Assembly: GCA_036971715.1 (NCBI GenBank)
Contig: JAVHJL010000006.1
Coordinates: 1,116,001-1,180,000, forward strand
DNA length: 64,000 bases
Origin: Arthrobotrys musiformis
Taxonomy: Eukaryota > Ascomycota > Orbiliomycetes > Orbiliales > Orbiliaceae
Direction of reading: 5' to 3'
A model generated the notes under the pieces. It searched no databases. It was not told the DNA's origin and was given only the letters and a program-made list of their open reading frames with translations. Positions 10,019 to 22,302 of this stretch are shown here, piece after piece; positions within the stretch are counted from its first letter, which is position 1, and the number at the start of each line of letters is the position of its first letter. Position numbers and translations under genes: made by a program.

Positions 10019-12419
10019 ATGTCGACGACAGAAGACGCCGACCCAGTCTCCACTCACGCCTCTAGTATTATCCCTCTCCCAGCTATTACCTCTGCTACCC
10101 AGAAATATGGCTCCGCCAACGCTCCGAGCGACAGCCATGCACTAGCAGCCGCTGATCAAGATGTCAAAGGCGCTGCGCAGCTCGATCACGATCATTTAGA
10201 AGTCAAAGATTTGGGGTGGAATGATCCCACTGATCAGATTCCTAGGCCGTTGGTCGGAGGGTTGACAAACGATGTACGCATTTTTACTATTTACTCTTGC
10301 GCTTACGAGTGGACAGTAGCTGATCATAACAATGATATTCTAGGAGCTATGGACTTTAATTCGGCGATTCAATAAGGTTTGTCCCGGTTATACAAGTCTT
10401 TTGAAGAGAAAGAAATTAAAGACTTTATATATAGCAAATCTATCATGTTAAAGCGATGCCGCGAGCCCCGCCTGGAGGACTCGATCTCAATATCGCCGAT
10501 GACGACGAGTTCTCGCCAGATAAATTCCGTTCTACACTTGAACGGCTTTACATGACCGTCGTAAGTATCTAAAGATGCCTATTCTACATAAACGTACAAC
10601 TCACTTTATGAATCATAGATCGTTGGCGTTATCGCCGGCCTCAAACACATAGCAAGGCTTAGATCATGGAACGAACAAAAGCGAACGGGTGCTTTCTGCG
10701 CAGTCTACTTCCTCGCATGGCTGTTGGACTTGGTAGTCCCTCTGCTTATCGGATTCCTGATAACTTTAATCGCATTCCCTGATTCGCGAAGATACTTGTT
10801 CCCGCCCACACCATTGGCGTTAGTCGATGCATCAACGGGGAAATTACAAGAACCGCCCGCTGGGGTTCTAGCTTCGAAAGGATCTCTCACGGGAGCACCA
10901 GAGAACCATGAGGGCGAAGCTGTAGAACAGGAGGCGAGCAACTTCGTCAGCAGTATTGCAGCCATTGGGATCAACAGCGCTACCGGGCAGCATCCCGAAA
11001 ACCCAAAACAAGACGAGGAGGGAACTATCGATACTAAAGTTCCGGACCCTTCTAACGTTCTTATGAAAGCCACTGAGGCAAAGGACAAAGCAGCCGGTGG
11101 GACGGGTAGGAAGCATGATAAGGCGAAAGAGCCAATACAAAACGCAATGTGGTCGAAGATGAGGCCAGTAATGCATGGGATTGAGAGTATATCGGATACC
11201 TGGGAGAGATTTGGAAAGTATGGTGATCTAATTTCGATTCCTTGGGAGATGGACAATACTTACAGTATAAAATAGTGCACTCTCTCCTACACCACCATTT
11301 CCTCAAAAGGCACCACGCACTCGATTGGCCGCGATTCTAGTTCCAATCCTGTTGGTATCTCTTTTCGTGAACTCGTATATGATCACCAAAGCCGCTGGCT
11401 TTGGTTTTGGCTTCGCATTTTTCGGTCAACCATGGATCGATCGTGGTATCAAACTTCTTAACAGGAAGTTCCCGCACTGGCAGAAACTCCTCGAACTCCG
11501 AAAGTATGTTATCCACCAGACCTGCCATTTCCGACTTTCTTGAATATCTTTACTAAAGCTTAGCCATAGCACAATCCTCAAGGGTATTCCAACGAACGCC
11601 CAACTCGCCATAACCCTCCTTCGAATCGGAGAAGCTAATAAAGCACCCATCCCACCCCCACCACACTCCAACTCAGCCCCGTCTTCCGGTGCCATAACCC
11701 CACACTCCGACTACGACCATGCAGAGCTCTCGGAAGGCCTAGACGCAACCCAAGAAGAACTCGCCCAGGCAATCCGCCCATCAACACCCCCTCACGTCAC
11801 CAAACCAGCAGCCGAGAAACCTGAAAAGAAGAAAACATCTTCCAGGGTTCTCGGATTCTTCAAATCCACTACCAAAACCGGGGTTGCCACCGCTCTTGGA
11901 ACCGATCGGATTAAAGCGCAAGTCGGCAGCGAACACGCGAAACAGCGATTGGGGATCCTACCTAGCGAAAAGGAAATCCCGCCTATGGGACCAGTGGATT
12001 TTCCGGCTAGGATACATGGGAAGAAGGGGTCTATATATATTACTACCACCGCAGTGACTCCATCTGTATCCTTCGCATTTAAATCAAAGAGCGATCAAGT
12101 GAAAGAAATCATATCATCAGAGAACGGGGAGAAACAGACGACGACAACGACAACGACAAGCGGAGAAGCGTTAGAAGGCCCAAATCTGAAGCCCGTGTGG
12201 ACTGTGGCTATCAATGAGATCAAGGAAATCAGAAAACTCGGAGGTCTGGGATGGAAGGGTAAGTTGATTGTAGGATGGGCGTTGGAGAAGACTGTGACGG
12301 ATGGGTTGGAGATTATTGACAGGAGGGGGAACAAGTATGTGGCTACTGCTATTACATTGAGGGAGGAGCTTTTCAATCGGTTGGTTAGCATGGGAAGACA
12401 GAAGTGGGAATCCTGGTAG
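10019..12419 (+). CDS. DUF3292 family membrane protein
   Basis: Spliced model: 10019-10273, 10344-10376, 10435-10560, 10619-11217, 11276-11503, 11564-12419; 698 residues, all phases consistent. Exon 2 is only 33 nt and encodes ELWTLIRRFNK, a conserved stretch of the family. Recognisable family segments follow: PPGGLDLNIADDDEFSPDKF, the hydrophobic VYFLAWLLDLVVPLLIGFLI, a long linker with GAPENHEGEAVEQEASNFV, then TRLAAILVPILLVSLFVNSY as a second membrane region and NRKFPHWQKLLELR. The C-terminal third resembles a lipid-binding (GRAM/PH-like) fold in character, but that is inference. DUF3292 proteins are widespread in Pezizomycotina; their function is not established. A membrane location is supported by the hydrophobic segments. 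Confidence 0.85.
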
Positions 12420-13051
12420 CTTGCTCTCTGGGCACATGTAGCCTTGTGGCTCCAAATGCATGGCCATGCGCGAGCTCGTGGATTTGTGTTACGGTCGTTG
12501 GATTCTGCAGACATTCACTTTTACCAGGCTTAGCTATCGATATCCATTGCATTGTATTGGAACGAATACATGAATTAAAAGCACCTTGTTGGATATCATC
12601 ATCCTGTCTACTTTACATTTCTCCCCACTATATTGAAGTTGGCAGCTGTACCATCATGGAGGCGACCCATACCACTACTCCAGTCTTGAGCCCAGGCAAT
12701 CGAGCTTCGATCGTTGACAACACATTTTCGTCCGATCTCAAGGCCGCTGAAGCTCGCGTGGATGCATATCGCGATCGACGATCCCGATCCCGATCGATAT
12801 CTCTGTTTGCGCAAAGGAGAAACTTAGACGTCATGAGACTAAGCTGTTGGCCTCCTGCACAGGGGGTCATTCACAACTTCAATAGCCTAACCACTCGCTA
12901 TCATACTAAAATTAAATATAAAAACTTGGAGAGACGATCCAGGTTCATCCTTTCGTTTCGACGCCTGCGACGGTAAGATCGGATGTAAATAGGACACCTT
13001 CATAATCCAGCTACTGGCATAAGGAACGAGGCATATAACAGCACTCCCCCG
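12420..13051. other. Intergenic between DUF3292 and oxidoreductase genes
   Basis: A 106-codon ORF at 12656-12976 (plus) has an Arg/Ser-rich centre but no known domain and no supporting context. I do not call it. Otherwise nothing was seen. Confidence 0.5.
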
Positions 13052-14736
13052 ATGGCGTCCAAAAAAGTACTCGTAGTCGGCGCCGGCGCAGCGGGCATGT
13101 CCTGCGCCCACCACCTCTCCAACCACCCAAACCTCTTCCAAGTCACCGTCATCGAATCTACCTCCTCCTGCGGAGGTCAAGCTTTCTCGATCCCACTCGA
13201 TGAATCCCGTCACGGTGCATCATGGTTAAACCAAGGGGTCCAAGGCGGCTCCCACATCTTCCGGCATACATTCTCCACGTTTCGCTCCCAAGGTTATGAC
13301 GTCCATCCCGTCAACTTGCAAATATCCTTCGGCAAGGGACGGCATTTCTGGACGAACGTATTCCCCACGTTATTCCACGAGGAACACGAGAAGGATATTA
13401 GGAGGTTTAGAAAGGTGTTGAAGATTATAAAGTGGTTTAGTCTGGCGTTCGTGTTTATACCCATCAGGGTATTACTTAGGATGTTTATGTTTTCGAAGGA
13501 GTTTGGGGATTATATGATCATGCCTTCTCTTGCATTATTCCTAGGGACGGGGAATGCGACGCCGGAGGTGAATAGCGTTATACTCGAGCGGTTGTATGGG
13601 AGTCCCACTGTAGGGATGTGGTATGACCCCGAGACCGGCGATAAAAGTAAGAAGAAAGAAGGGGTCTTGTCTGGGAATAATCCTGAGATGGTGGTGTTTC
13701 CTAATTTATCTGAGTTTTATGAGACATGGAGAAAGGATTTAGTAGGGAGAGGGGTGGACGTTAGGTTGAATACTGATGTTTTGGGGGTACTTCATCGAGG
13801 GAAAAAGGGTGTCAAGGTGCTTGTAAAGACATCAAGCGAGGAAAGGGTAGAGGAGTACGACGAACTTGTATTCGCTTGTCAGGCCGATACCGCGAAGAGA
13901 ATCCTTGGAAAACAGGCAACATGGCGGGAGAGGTTTATCCTGGGAAGGACGAAATGGAGCGATGATGTTACGGTTACCCACTGGGACTCGGACTACATGG
14001 AGAAACATTATACGAACCATTTCGACGAGGGGCAGGTAGTTACGGCTAGTAAAACGGGGAGGGACGATTCAGCTCGTATCGCTCAAGGAAAGGAGTTCTC
14101 GCCGATGTACTATATCAAGCCGTACGACCAGGAGCCCGATAAGTTGGAAATGATAAGTTACCCTACCCCCCACAAATAGCTTATTAGTATTAACCAAGTA
14201 AGCTAACTTTTGTCCCTTCTTGGGTATGCCGAATCCACGCCTTTAATTGCTCCGCCTACCAGTACCAATTCCCCAAACGTCCAAATTCAGCAAATCCCTC
14301 CCTCGCTGTCCCCACAACCCCATTCGAACAGCATGTTTTCCAAACAATCTACCTAAACAAAGCGCGCGATTCTCACCTCTGGCAAAAATATACAATCGAC
14401 CCTTCAAAAATTATCCAAGAAAACTGGTGGCACCAGCTCTGTCACTCCTGGACGCACTACGTATTCGTCGTTCCGTGGTTATGGATGATAAATAACTCGA
14501 GACATACGAGATACTGTGGCAGCTGGACTCTTGTGAACGCACATGAGGTTGCCGTTATCAGTGGTATCGCCGCGGCGTGGAGTTTAGGGGCAGAATATCC
14601 TGAGGTAGTCGAGAGGGAGGATCAGGGGGGTAGATGGGAGGGATTTGCGGTGCTATGTTTTAGGTTATATGCGATGTTGGGGTACGGGAGGTTGTATAAG
14701 AGGAGGGAAGGCGTAAAGAAGTTCCCAATTTTTTGA
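13052..14736 (+). CDS. FAD-dependent oxidoreductase (flavin amine oxidase-like), split by a probable AT-AC intron
   Basis: The first exon, 13052-14152, starts MASKKVLVVGAGAAGMSCAHHL, a Rossmann FAD-binding GxGxxG motif followed by the acidic end of strand two (VIESTSSCGGQA). This matches the NAD(P)-binding/amine oxidase-type oxidoreductases of fungi. The ORF would stop soon after residue 367 (KLEM). A second open stretch in another frame, 14239-14736, encodes AFNCSAYQYQFP and then a typical C-terminus (WWHQLCHSWTHYVFVVPW, HTRYCGSWTLVNAHEVAVISG). The two join in phase if the intron 14153-14238 begins ATAAGT and ends CAC, giving 532 residues. A GT..AG pair that keeps both conserved flanks in frame was not found. 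If this splice is wrong, the gene is frameshifted. Substrate unknown. Confidence 0.82.
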
Positions 14737-16977
14737 TAAGATGGGGCAACATACCAGCTGCTTAGATATCGATTATAGGAGTAATGTAAGTCAGTCATTG
14801 GTATTCCCTTCTTGGAGAACTTATCCTGAGGGGGTTGTCAAAATAACACACGGGTTTTGAGTTGTGGCTATAATTAGCACGTTTCTATGTATGTGCAAGG
14901 CAAGCTACACTCCTCCTCATGAGGAGGATGGGTCGTACGAGACTCTTCTATCAAATGAGTTTCTTCACAGGTGATGGCAACGGGTCCGTAGAAACATCAA
15001 CTTGGAGAGCACCGACTGTCTACCTAACCTCTGCTAATATGGTCGAGCAAGTAAGCAAGGTCGAATTCGTCAAGCCTCGAACCTCTAAAACTCGAACTTC
15101 TCGTACGATAGATCGATGATTTATCTCAAGATAGCACTAGCCCTTCAGAGGAGACTATCCCCAAATTGACCACATGAAAGCTTGATGTCTAATATCATTA
15201 TTGCACATCTGGCCAACCCGGCTAAAAGCGAGGGCAGATCTCCACATGCACAAAAGACTTTAAATAGCCAAGAGTGTAAACGAAACGAAATCCCGAGACC
15301 TTGTGTAGATAGTGCGCTATATATGTACGCAAGTGGAGTCGTTATTTCTTAGGTCACTGAGGTCGCTAGGCATGGCGTAACTGCCCGCACAAGTTGACAT
15401 CCCACTTTGTGTTGATAGTGGTCGGACGAGGGTTGGATTTCGACTAACTTCGCCATGAAGCGTGAGATCTTTGATGATAAAATTGGCCAGTCGGTGCCGT
15501 TAAATAGGCCCACGAGCTTCGAAGGTTTCTAATTTTTGATACTTGCTCATAGCTATAGCTACCGATCTCTTACGACTCAGAATAATGGGATTTTCAGGAA
15601 GCCTAAGTGAGGCTCATGCCTCGAGTCAAGAAGCCAAGACCAAGACAGTCGACACTTCAGCCGAAGACCCCACACGACAGAGTCAAATGCAATACTAGCA
15701 GGAGTATGCTGCTATTTTGTCGGCACGAAGGAAGAAACCCACCCCTTGCGGCTCTTGCAGGGAGAAAAAAATGCCATCCCGAGATCCCGATATCGATAAC
15801 AAATACCTCCAGCTAATATTAGGTATTTTTGTACTCTTACGTCTGTGGAATTGCGTATTTCGGTGCCACGAAAGGAGTCCGGGCGGTTGCGGAACTGTAG
15901 GATCCCGTCGGGATGAACAACTTCGTCATGCCCGTGAACGGGATGGAATTAATATGGCAAACAAATTTGCGGCATACAAATGCATGCGCGCGAGCCTAAC
16001 CGACAGTTTCGAAGCCTTGTTCAAAAACCCTCATCAGGTTCTCTTCGTTGGTTTTTGTTTCAATCCAGACCGATCACGAGCTCTGGAAAACCCCACGGCT
16101 TGAAAAGCCGTAATTTCGAGAATGCGATTGCTTAAAATAAAGTCGGTCCGGTCTGGCAATAATCACCTTTGCAGGAACGCATTTCCAGGCTTCACTACCT
16201 TGCGATCATGGCGCAGCAAAGAAGAAGCAGCACGAACCCTCGATGTTAAACCAGCATGAAATATCAATATCTCAGCCCCACCCTTTCGTTCGAGCGGTGG
16301 TTCCAGAGCTAGCGGGACAGGAACTCCAGATGCAGCAAACATAGCTGGGATACCTTGGCTCCCGTAGCTCTATTGGCCGCTTAGCGAGTCCAGCTCCCAC
16401 CTTGCGTGCCAGGCTAAGGATTGTGCAAGGATCAATTTGATATTTTGGGACGCCAGGTCGTAGAACTATTCCAGATGTGGATTACTGGTCCCTTTTCTCA
16501 ACTCAGCCTCATGGGTTGTGGGAAAAGAATTCGATGGTGGGAAAGGGTTCGAGCAAGCTGGAAATCCTGAGAGATCGACCAGAAGCTTGAAACTCGGAAC
16601 TACGGTTCCCCCTCCTAGTTTAGCGGCAGACGCTTCATACCATGCGCCAGGCTTTCCGAAGCTATTGGTGAGGCTCGTTGACAATAGGTTATATATAAAC
16701 AACATGGCAAGGTTCCCTTAGTTTGGTCCGTCTTACATCTCCCCGTTTCTGTTTCCTGCAGTCTTACGGTCTGACTAGAGTACCTTTTCTCTTCCGTTCT
16801 TATAATACCCTTTGTTCTCTGTGCCTCTTCCGCAGTTTCTTTTGTCTACCACAGGTATCTTTTAGCAGGAGTTTTTCGTCGGTGTATTGTAGTGGGGTTG
16901 CGGCGCTATCGAATTTTCGGCTTTCGGATAGAAATCTAGAAACGAAACATATATAACGACAACAGAGGATAATAAAA
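14737..16977. other. Intergenic, 2.2 kb upstream of the S41 peptidase gene
   Basis: No supported gene. ORFs at 14919-15119, 15607-16103 and an overlapping pair at 16466-16721 (both strands) have no domain-like pattern. From about 16730 to 16880 the plus strand is strongly pyrimidine-rich, as in promoters and leaders of highly expressed fungal genes. Confidence 0.5.
16689..16699 (+). promoter_or_regulatory. TATA-like element upstream of the S41 peptidase gene
   Basis: TTATATATAAA is followed by a long CT-rich leader-like region and lies about 280 nt upstream of ATG 16978. The distance would imply a long 5' leader. Confidence 0.4.
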
Positions 16978-19638
16978 ATGTTGGGGAAAGCTACAGCGGC
17001 CCTGCTGGGCTTAGGGTCATTAGCACGGGCAGTAGCTGTGCCTCAGGATAATGCTTCCGCAACGACTTCAGCAAGAGTTCCAAACTCAACATCGAGTCCT
17101 GGAAGTTATGTTCCGTCGGCGGCTGACCTTGCGAGCGGTTGTGCCAACATTGGACGTGTTGCAGCCTCGTTTGCTAGAACACCAGAATCAAGGAGTGGGT
17201 CTTCTTCCCTTTTGCTTTTGATATTTTTTTTTAATACAAAAAACAATTGGATTGTTCGTGATCTTATTGTGGTTGAAAATTAGACCATTGTTTGAGTATT
17301 GTATGCAAGTTGATGCTGACAAGCTATTGTTTGCTGCGGTGCCACAGCTGCGACTTCTTTCCAGGTTGATTCCAAAATCGCCTACGACTGCTTAGCGTCG
17401 ATACCGCTTGAGAAAGAGCCGGCGCTCGACTTTTTATTCGAGCTTTCGAAATTCGTTCAGTTCCAGAGTACGATTACATACCTTGCGCGGCCGCCCGCAA
17501 ATTCCGGACAGGATCCTATGGATATTCTAGGAGGGTTGACGGATATATACAACAGCGTGGATTCCGGTTCGATCACATCTTGGAACGAACTTGAAACAAG
17601 AGTCGATGCGCTGCTAAGCGGATGCCACGAAGGGCATTTATACGTCGCCTGGCCGCTGCCTTCGCTGATAAACTTTAGATCGCCGTTCAGTTTAATGGAT
17701 TTAAGCCCAGATGGGAAACAAGCGTCTAGGGTATATGTAGCAAGCGACGTTCGAGCGAGTAGCTCCACCTTTCGGCCATCCGAGATCACTCAGATCGATG
17801 GCGAGGATGTGGTTACTGCTATCGAACGGTTGACTTACTACGAAGCTTCGCAGTCGCCGGATACTAGGTGGAATGCTGCGTTTCAGTCGCAGAATCCACC
17901 GAAGTTGGGGTCGTTTTATGCAAGACCGAGGTATCCTGGTGCTAATACTTTTACGTTGACATTCCAGAATGGGACGACGACGGAGTATAGATATACTGCT
18001 ACGGCGTTGTGGCAGTCTGAGTCGAATATTTGGAGTGTTTTGACGACTGGGCAGGCTATTTGGGATAGGGTCATTAATGTTGACCCGAATACGCGTTCCA
18101 GCCGTGGGTCTGGGGCGAGCAGGTTGAGGACTAGGGCTTTGGAGGAGTTCAGGAAGAGGAAGTTGAATAATGAGCAGCTCGACGAGACATTCCGTCGGCT
18201 CGAGAAGCGTCAGTCTGGAAGCAATACCCCGCCACCGCAATCGCAATTGGTGAGGTATAATTCCACCTTCCCGGATACCCCCCGCGTTAGGCCATATATT
18301 CAAGATATCAACCAAGTCGTTGGAGGATACTTTATGGCGGACTACGCCGGTGACGACAGCAAGACCGCGATTATCGATATTACTGGATTCGCACCTGATG
18401 ATCCGAACGGCAGATTCCCCACTCATGCCGTACAAGCTGCTGTCGAACTCTTCCTTGCGGAGGCTCAGCGCCGGGGTATGCAGCAACTTATTATCGATGT
18501 TCGTGGTAACGGTGGTGGGTATGTCAATATGGGTTATGATCTTTACAAGCAGTTGTTCCCCAATTCCGACCCGTACTCCGGAAACCGCATTCGTTACCAT
18601 CCCGCATCTCTCAGGATCGCTGAGGCATTCACTCAACTTATCGACCAAGATGTTATCAACGGTCTCATCCAGGCTATCGGTGGTGGTATGGGTGAAAACT
18701 TGAGTAATGCCCAAGCCAATGCGTACCAAGTTGCATCTTATGCATCACTCAGCGGCCTCGACCAGTTCCTGAATCTCGACAAGGATGGAAACAAATTTAA
18801 CACGTTCAACGACTTCTTCGGCCCCCAGAACATCTATGGGGACAAATTCACCAGTATCCTGACTTACGATCTCAACAACCTCCTCGCCGTGGGAGATCTC
18901 AGTTATGACGTTACAGGATATGGCGACCGTGCATCATACCGCAATCGATCACCGCCGTTCACACCAGAGAACGTCATTCTAGTAACCGACGGCGTTTGCG
19001 CCTCCACCTGCGGTATCTTTTCAGAGTTTCTACGAAACCAGCAGCGCATTCGCACTGTCGTTGTTGGAGGACGTCCCAACGGTGAACCCTCAGCCGCAGT
19101 CGGTGGGACCAGGGGCGCGCAGGTTATTCAACATACAGCCCACATGCTCAATTTCGTCCAAATCGTCGAGAACAATTTCACCCCGCGCGATGCAGCGGAA
19201 CAACAAGAGTGGAACAATATATTCCCCAGACCGTTCAAGCTGAATATCCCCGAAGCCGCCGTGAACTGGAAAGATAACATCCGACGAGCGGATCCCACCG
19301 AAACACCATTGCAGTTTTACCTCGAAGCCGCAGACTGTAGGTTGTATTACACGCCGCAGACTTTGAGCTTTTCGCACGAACTGTGGGCGCAGGTCGATAG
19401 GTTGGCATGGGGCAATGAAACTGATTGCGCCGTGGGGAGCTTGAAGAATGCGACTGTGGTGACTGGAGATGCCAACGGTGTTCCTATTTCTATTGGGTCT
19501 AATGGGGATACTGGGTTCAACAGCGGATATGGAGATACACCGCAGTTGACTGGTGACAAGATCATCGATACCGCTAAGTTTATTTGGTATGGAGTTAGGA
19601 ACTCGTTGGGTGCCTCTGGCGGAAGAAGGGGGTATTAG
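16978..19638 (+). CDS. Secreted S41 family serine peptidase
   Basis: Spliced model: 16978-17194, 17348-19638; 835 residues. The signal peptide is MLGKATAALLGLGSLARAVA. The N-terminal region (about 50-130) has the Cys-containing CANIGRVAASFA and CLASIPLEKEPALDFL segments seen in fungal CPAF-like S41 proteins. The peptidase core includes VDVRGNGGGYVNMGYDL and VILVTDGVCASTCGIFSEFL, where Ser625 is in the position of the S41 nucleophile. A dibasic EKR|QSG site at residues 359-360 could be cut by Kex2, separating the N-terminal part from the catalytic domain. S41 relatives include UstP of fungal RiPP clusters, but no precursor peptide gene or other cluster enzymes are next to this gene, so a general extracellular peptidase is more likely. 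Specificity is unknown. Confidence 0.88.
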
Positions 19639-22302
19639 TTTTATGCGCCATGCACAACTCGAATTTACTAGCGGTTATGCTTTTAAATTTTTTTCTCTTC
19701 ATGGCATGTTGTCGACATGTCATGCAGATGGACTGTTATCACGTTAGCGGTATAGTCTGTTTTTTTTTGTTCGGAAAAACTTGAAGAGTGGATATCGACG
19801 AGTTTTCATGTGATTGATAATGTATATACTAGTGGCATTTTTTCTTTCATGGTGTTTGTATGGCGTTATATCATTTTTTTTTTTGCTTGCCGTCATAAAT
19901 TTTTTTCTTTCATGCATGTTGTTGTTTCTTTCCTTTTTCGAACGGGGGGACAGATACATACAGAGTACTTCCATCTACAATTTCGATATCCGTCGGGTTA
20001 AAAAAATAAAAATAATCCAAGATCATTCATAAGTATTTGATGCTGCATGATGGCTGACGAAGATATCTCTCATCCACCTGTCTGTTTCATGTGCGTATTG
20101 GAAATTTGTCAAACAGGAGACAATCCAACTTAAAATCTTACCAGTATAAAAAAAGGTATTGGATTCAAGATGACCGAAGAACTGACGTTTGCAAACCGAG
20201 CCTCCAGGATCCGGCCTGTTTGACTATGAACCAAGTTTTCGGTAGTCGAAAGCTGAGACGAGACGGGAAAAGGGAAAAGGAGAGTAGAGGGTCAGCCCTA
20301 GTTGACGAGATGACCTGAATGACCTGAAAGATATATGCTGTGCGACCGAACTTATGATGAATCCGAGTGCGAGTTCAAGTAGCAGGAACCTATCGATGCG
20401 ATGCGATGCATTTCTCCACTCGCCTTAGTCAAGGCAGCTGGATCTCATCTGTGATCACAAGCCAGTGCGACCCAGTCGAATCCGGAAAAACAAGGCCTTG
20501 CAAGGTGGAACGACCTGCAGCTGAGCAAGATTCGAAAGGATGAAACTTTCCTCTCCACCCCGCATTTTCGCATTCGAGAAAAATTTTTAAGAAAAGATTT
20601 CGAGCACGGGTTAATTTTAAGAGCTCTGGAGCTTGGGACGGCGAGCGATCATGTTTCTCCGATGTCGAATACTTGGACGAGTTAGGTCTTTTTCCGATGA
20701 TGTCCTCCGACTCGCCCGGCTTGTTTGTCCAAGATAGGCCGACCAACGGCGGGGAGCGGCCAATAATGTACCCTGGCTACGCCATCGAGGGTACCTGCCG
20801 ACCCGGTACCCCCCAGCTCCACGAAGTAGTCGTCCCAAGTTTCTCTTGAGATCTTAGGTGTGGTCTTGACGTCTTGTCCCAAGGTTTGACCGCGATCTTC
20901 TCCTTGTCCCTCTGCTCGTGATAGACCCTTAGAATCAGCCCATCGGGGTTAGCCGGATCCAGCTATCCGGGGGAAGAGAGAAAAGAATCAAAGTTCTCGA
21001 TGAAGCCTGAGGGTAATGTAATAATATCCATGATGATCGAAGCCAGGTCCTTGAATCAAGCAGCTCGATTTCCGTCGAGCCGCGTTGTCTTCCGGCCGTA
21101 CTTTTTAGCAAGCTTGGTACTTGGGAAGGGGTGCACGGTGCTGCCTTCTGGGGAAGAAGCTAGCTCGTCCCCTTCTCCACAGCCAGCACAGTGTTTGTTC
21201 GTTACTTGAATACCCCGGTCTTGTCGGTCAGTGAAGAAGTAACTAAAAAGTATAATCCCCGGAATTTTTTAAAGCGTCGTGCATACAGACTCACCTCCTG
21301 GGAGCTTGCTGAGGTAACGATGATGTCGCGCGCAGGGTGGTGTCCGGATCCCTGCATTGGAAATGGCACTAAAAGTCGGCCACCTGACAGCATTCCCAAT
21401 GCGCGTTGGCCACGAGTGAAGTTCTTTTTTTGACCGACATCATGGCATATGGCATGCCTCTTGCGTGGTGATTCGACTGCAACTGCCATCGACAGATTCT
21501 GGCGGTGGTGTTTCTTTTTTCTTTGTCTCCGCCTTCTGGTAACAAGCTAATATAGGCCACCTGAGCACTGCGCTGCACTGCACTGCACTGCTGGTGCGAC
21601 CTGTTCCATTCATTCTCCTTCACCCACATTACGCACGCGCACATGTACCTCTCGTTCACAGTCTCGCTCACCGGTACAGCACGTACTGCTCTGGGGGCTA
21701 GCTCTCCCCACTAAGCTTGGTACCCAGTGGTTGACCAGTCGAAGCATCTGATCTTATTGTCATTCACAGGAGAAGAAAAGAAAAAAAAAAAATGCGGATA
21801 ATATATCCCCCCACAGCAGGCCGGCCGGGTCTGGTCTGGCCAGACACTTTCTTCTCTCCTTCCCATTCCAAACCCCTTCCCCCAGACTTTCACCCATGAA
21901 AATTGCTCTTCCCTTACCCGGTCCTATGCAACGTTAATTAACTGCAATCTAATCGATATCCAGCGATCACCAACGGGAAGCCCGCTATCGTAGCACTAGT
22001 ACAGCAGCAGCGGCAGAAACAATCGCTGAAGGAACGGCAGAAACGGCAATACTCGAAATAGAAGCAGCGGAAGCAGAAGCAGCGGAAGCAGCATCGTTGA
22101 CGTGCATCACGGCCTGCCTAGAGCTGTTGCCCCCATAATGCCGCCTTTCTACCAGGCGCTGTCCTATTTAACGGGCCAGCAGCCCATCGGCCATCACAAT
22201 GTTCCATTCGTGGAGTATCAGGATCAAGTCGGCCAGCAGCTGCACCAGCTACAGCTCTCAGATTATTGGGATTCCATAACTTCCCACTGTGCCTCGTTCG
22301 CC
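19639..22302. other. Intergenic, 2.7 kb upstream of the glucoamylase gene
   Basis: No gene called. The minus strand at about 20430-21490 has several overlapping protein-like stretches and a good splice donor, described under findings. The last 300 bases before the glucoamylase are rich in AGC/AAG-type triplets (about 22000-22095), and a GCACT-type short repeat lies at about 21566-21592. A possible 26-codon upstream ORF (22199-22279) sits out of frame just before the glucoamylase start. Confidence 0.45.

Noticed and set aside
12656..12976. 106-codon Arg/Ser-rich ORF on the plus strand
   Set aside because: No family, no promoter cue and no splice evidence; could be real but not supportable from sequence alone.
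17701..18729. 342-codon minus-strand ORF
   Set aside because: Antisense to the S41 peptidase coding exon; no domain pattern, and the plus-strand gene is certain.
22102..22302. In-frame N-terminal extension of the glucoamylase
   Set aside because: It would bury the signal peptide that starts at 22303.
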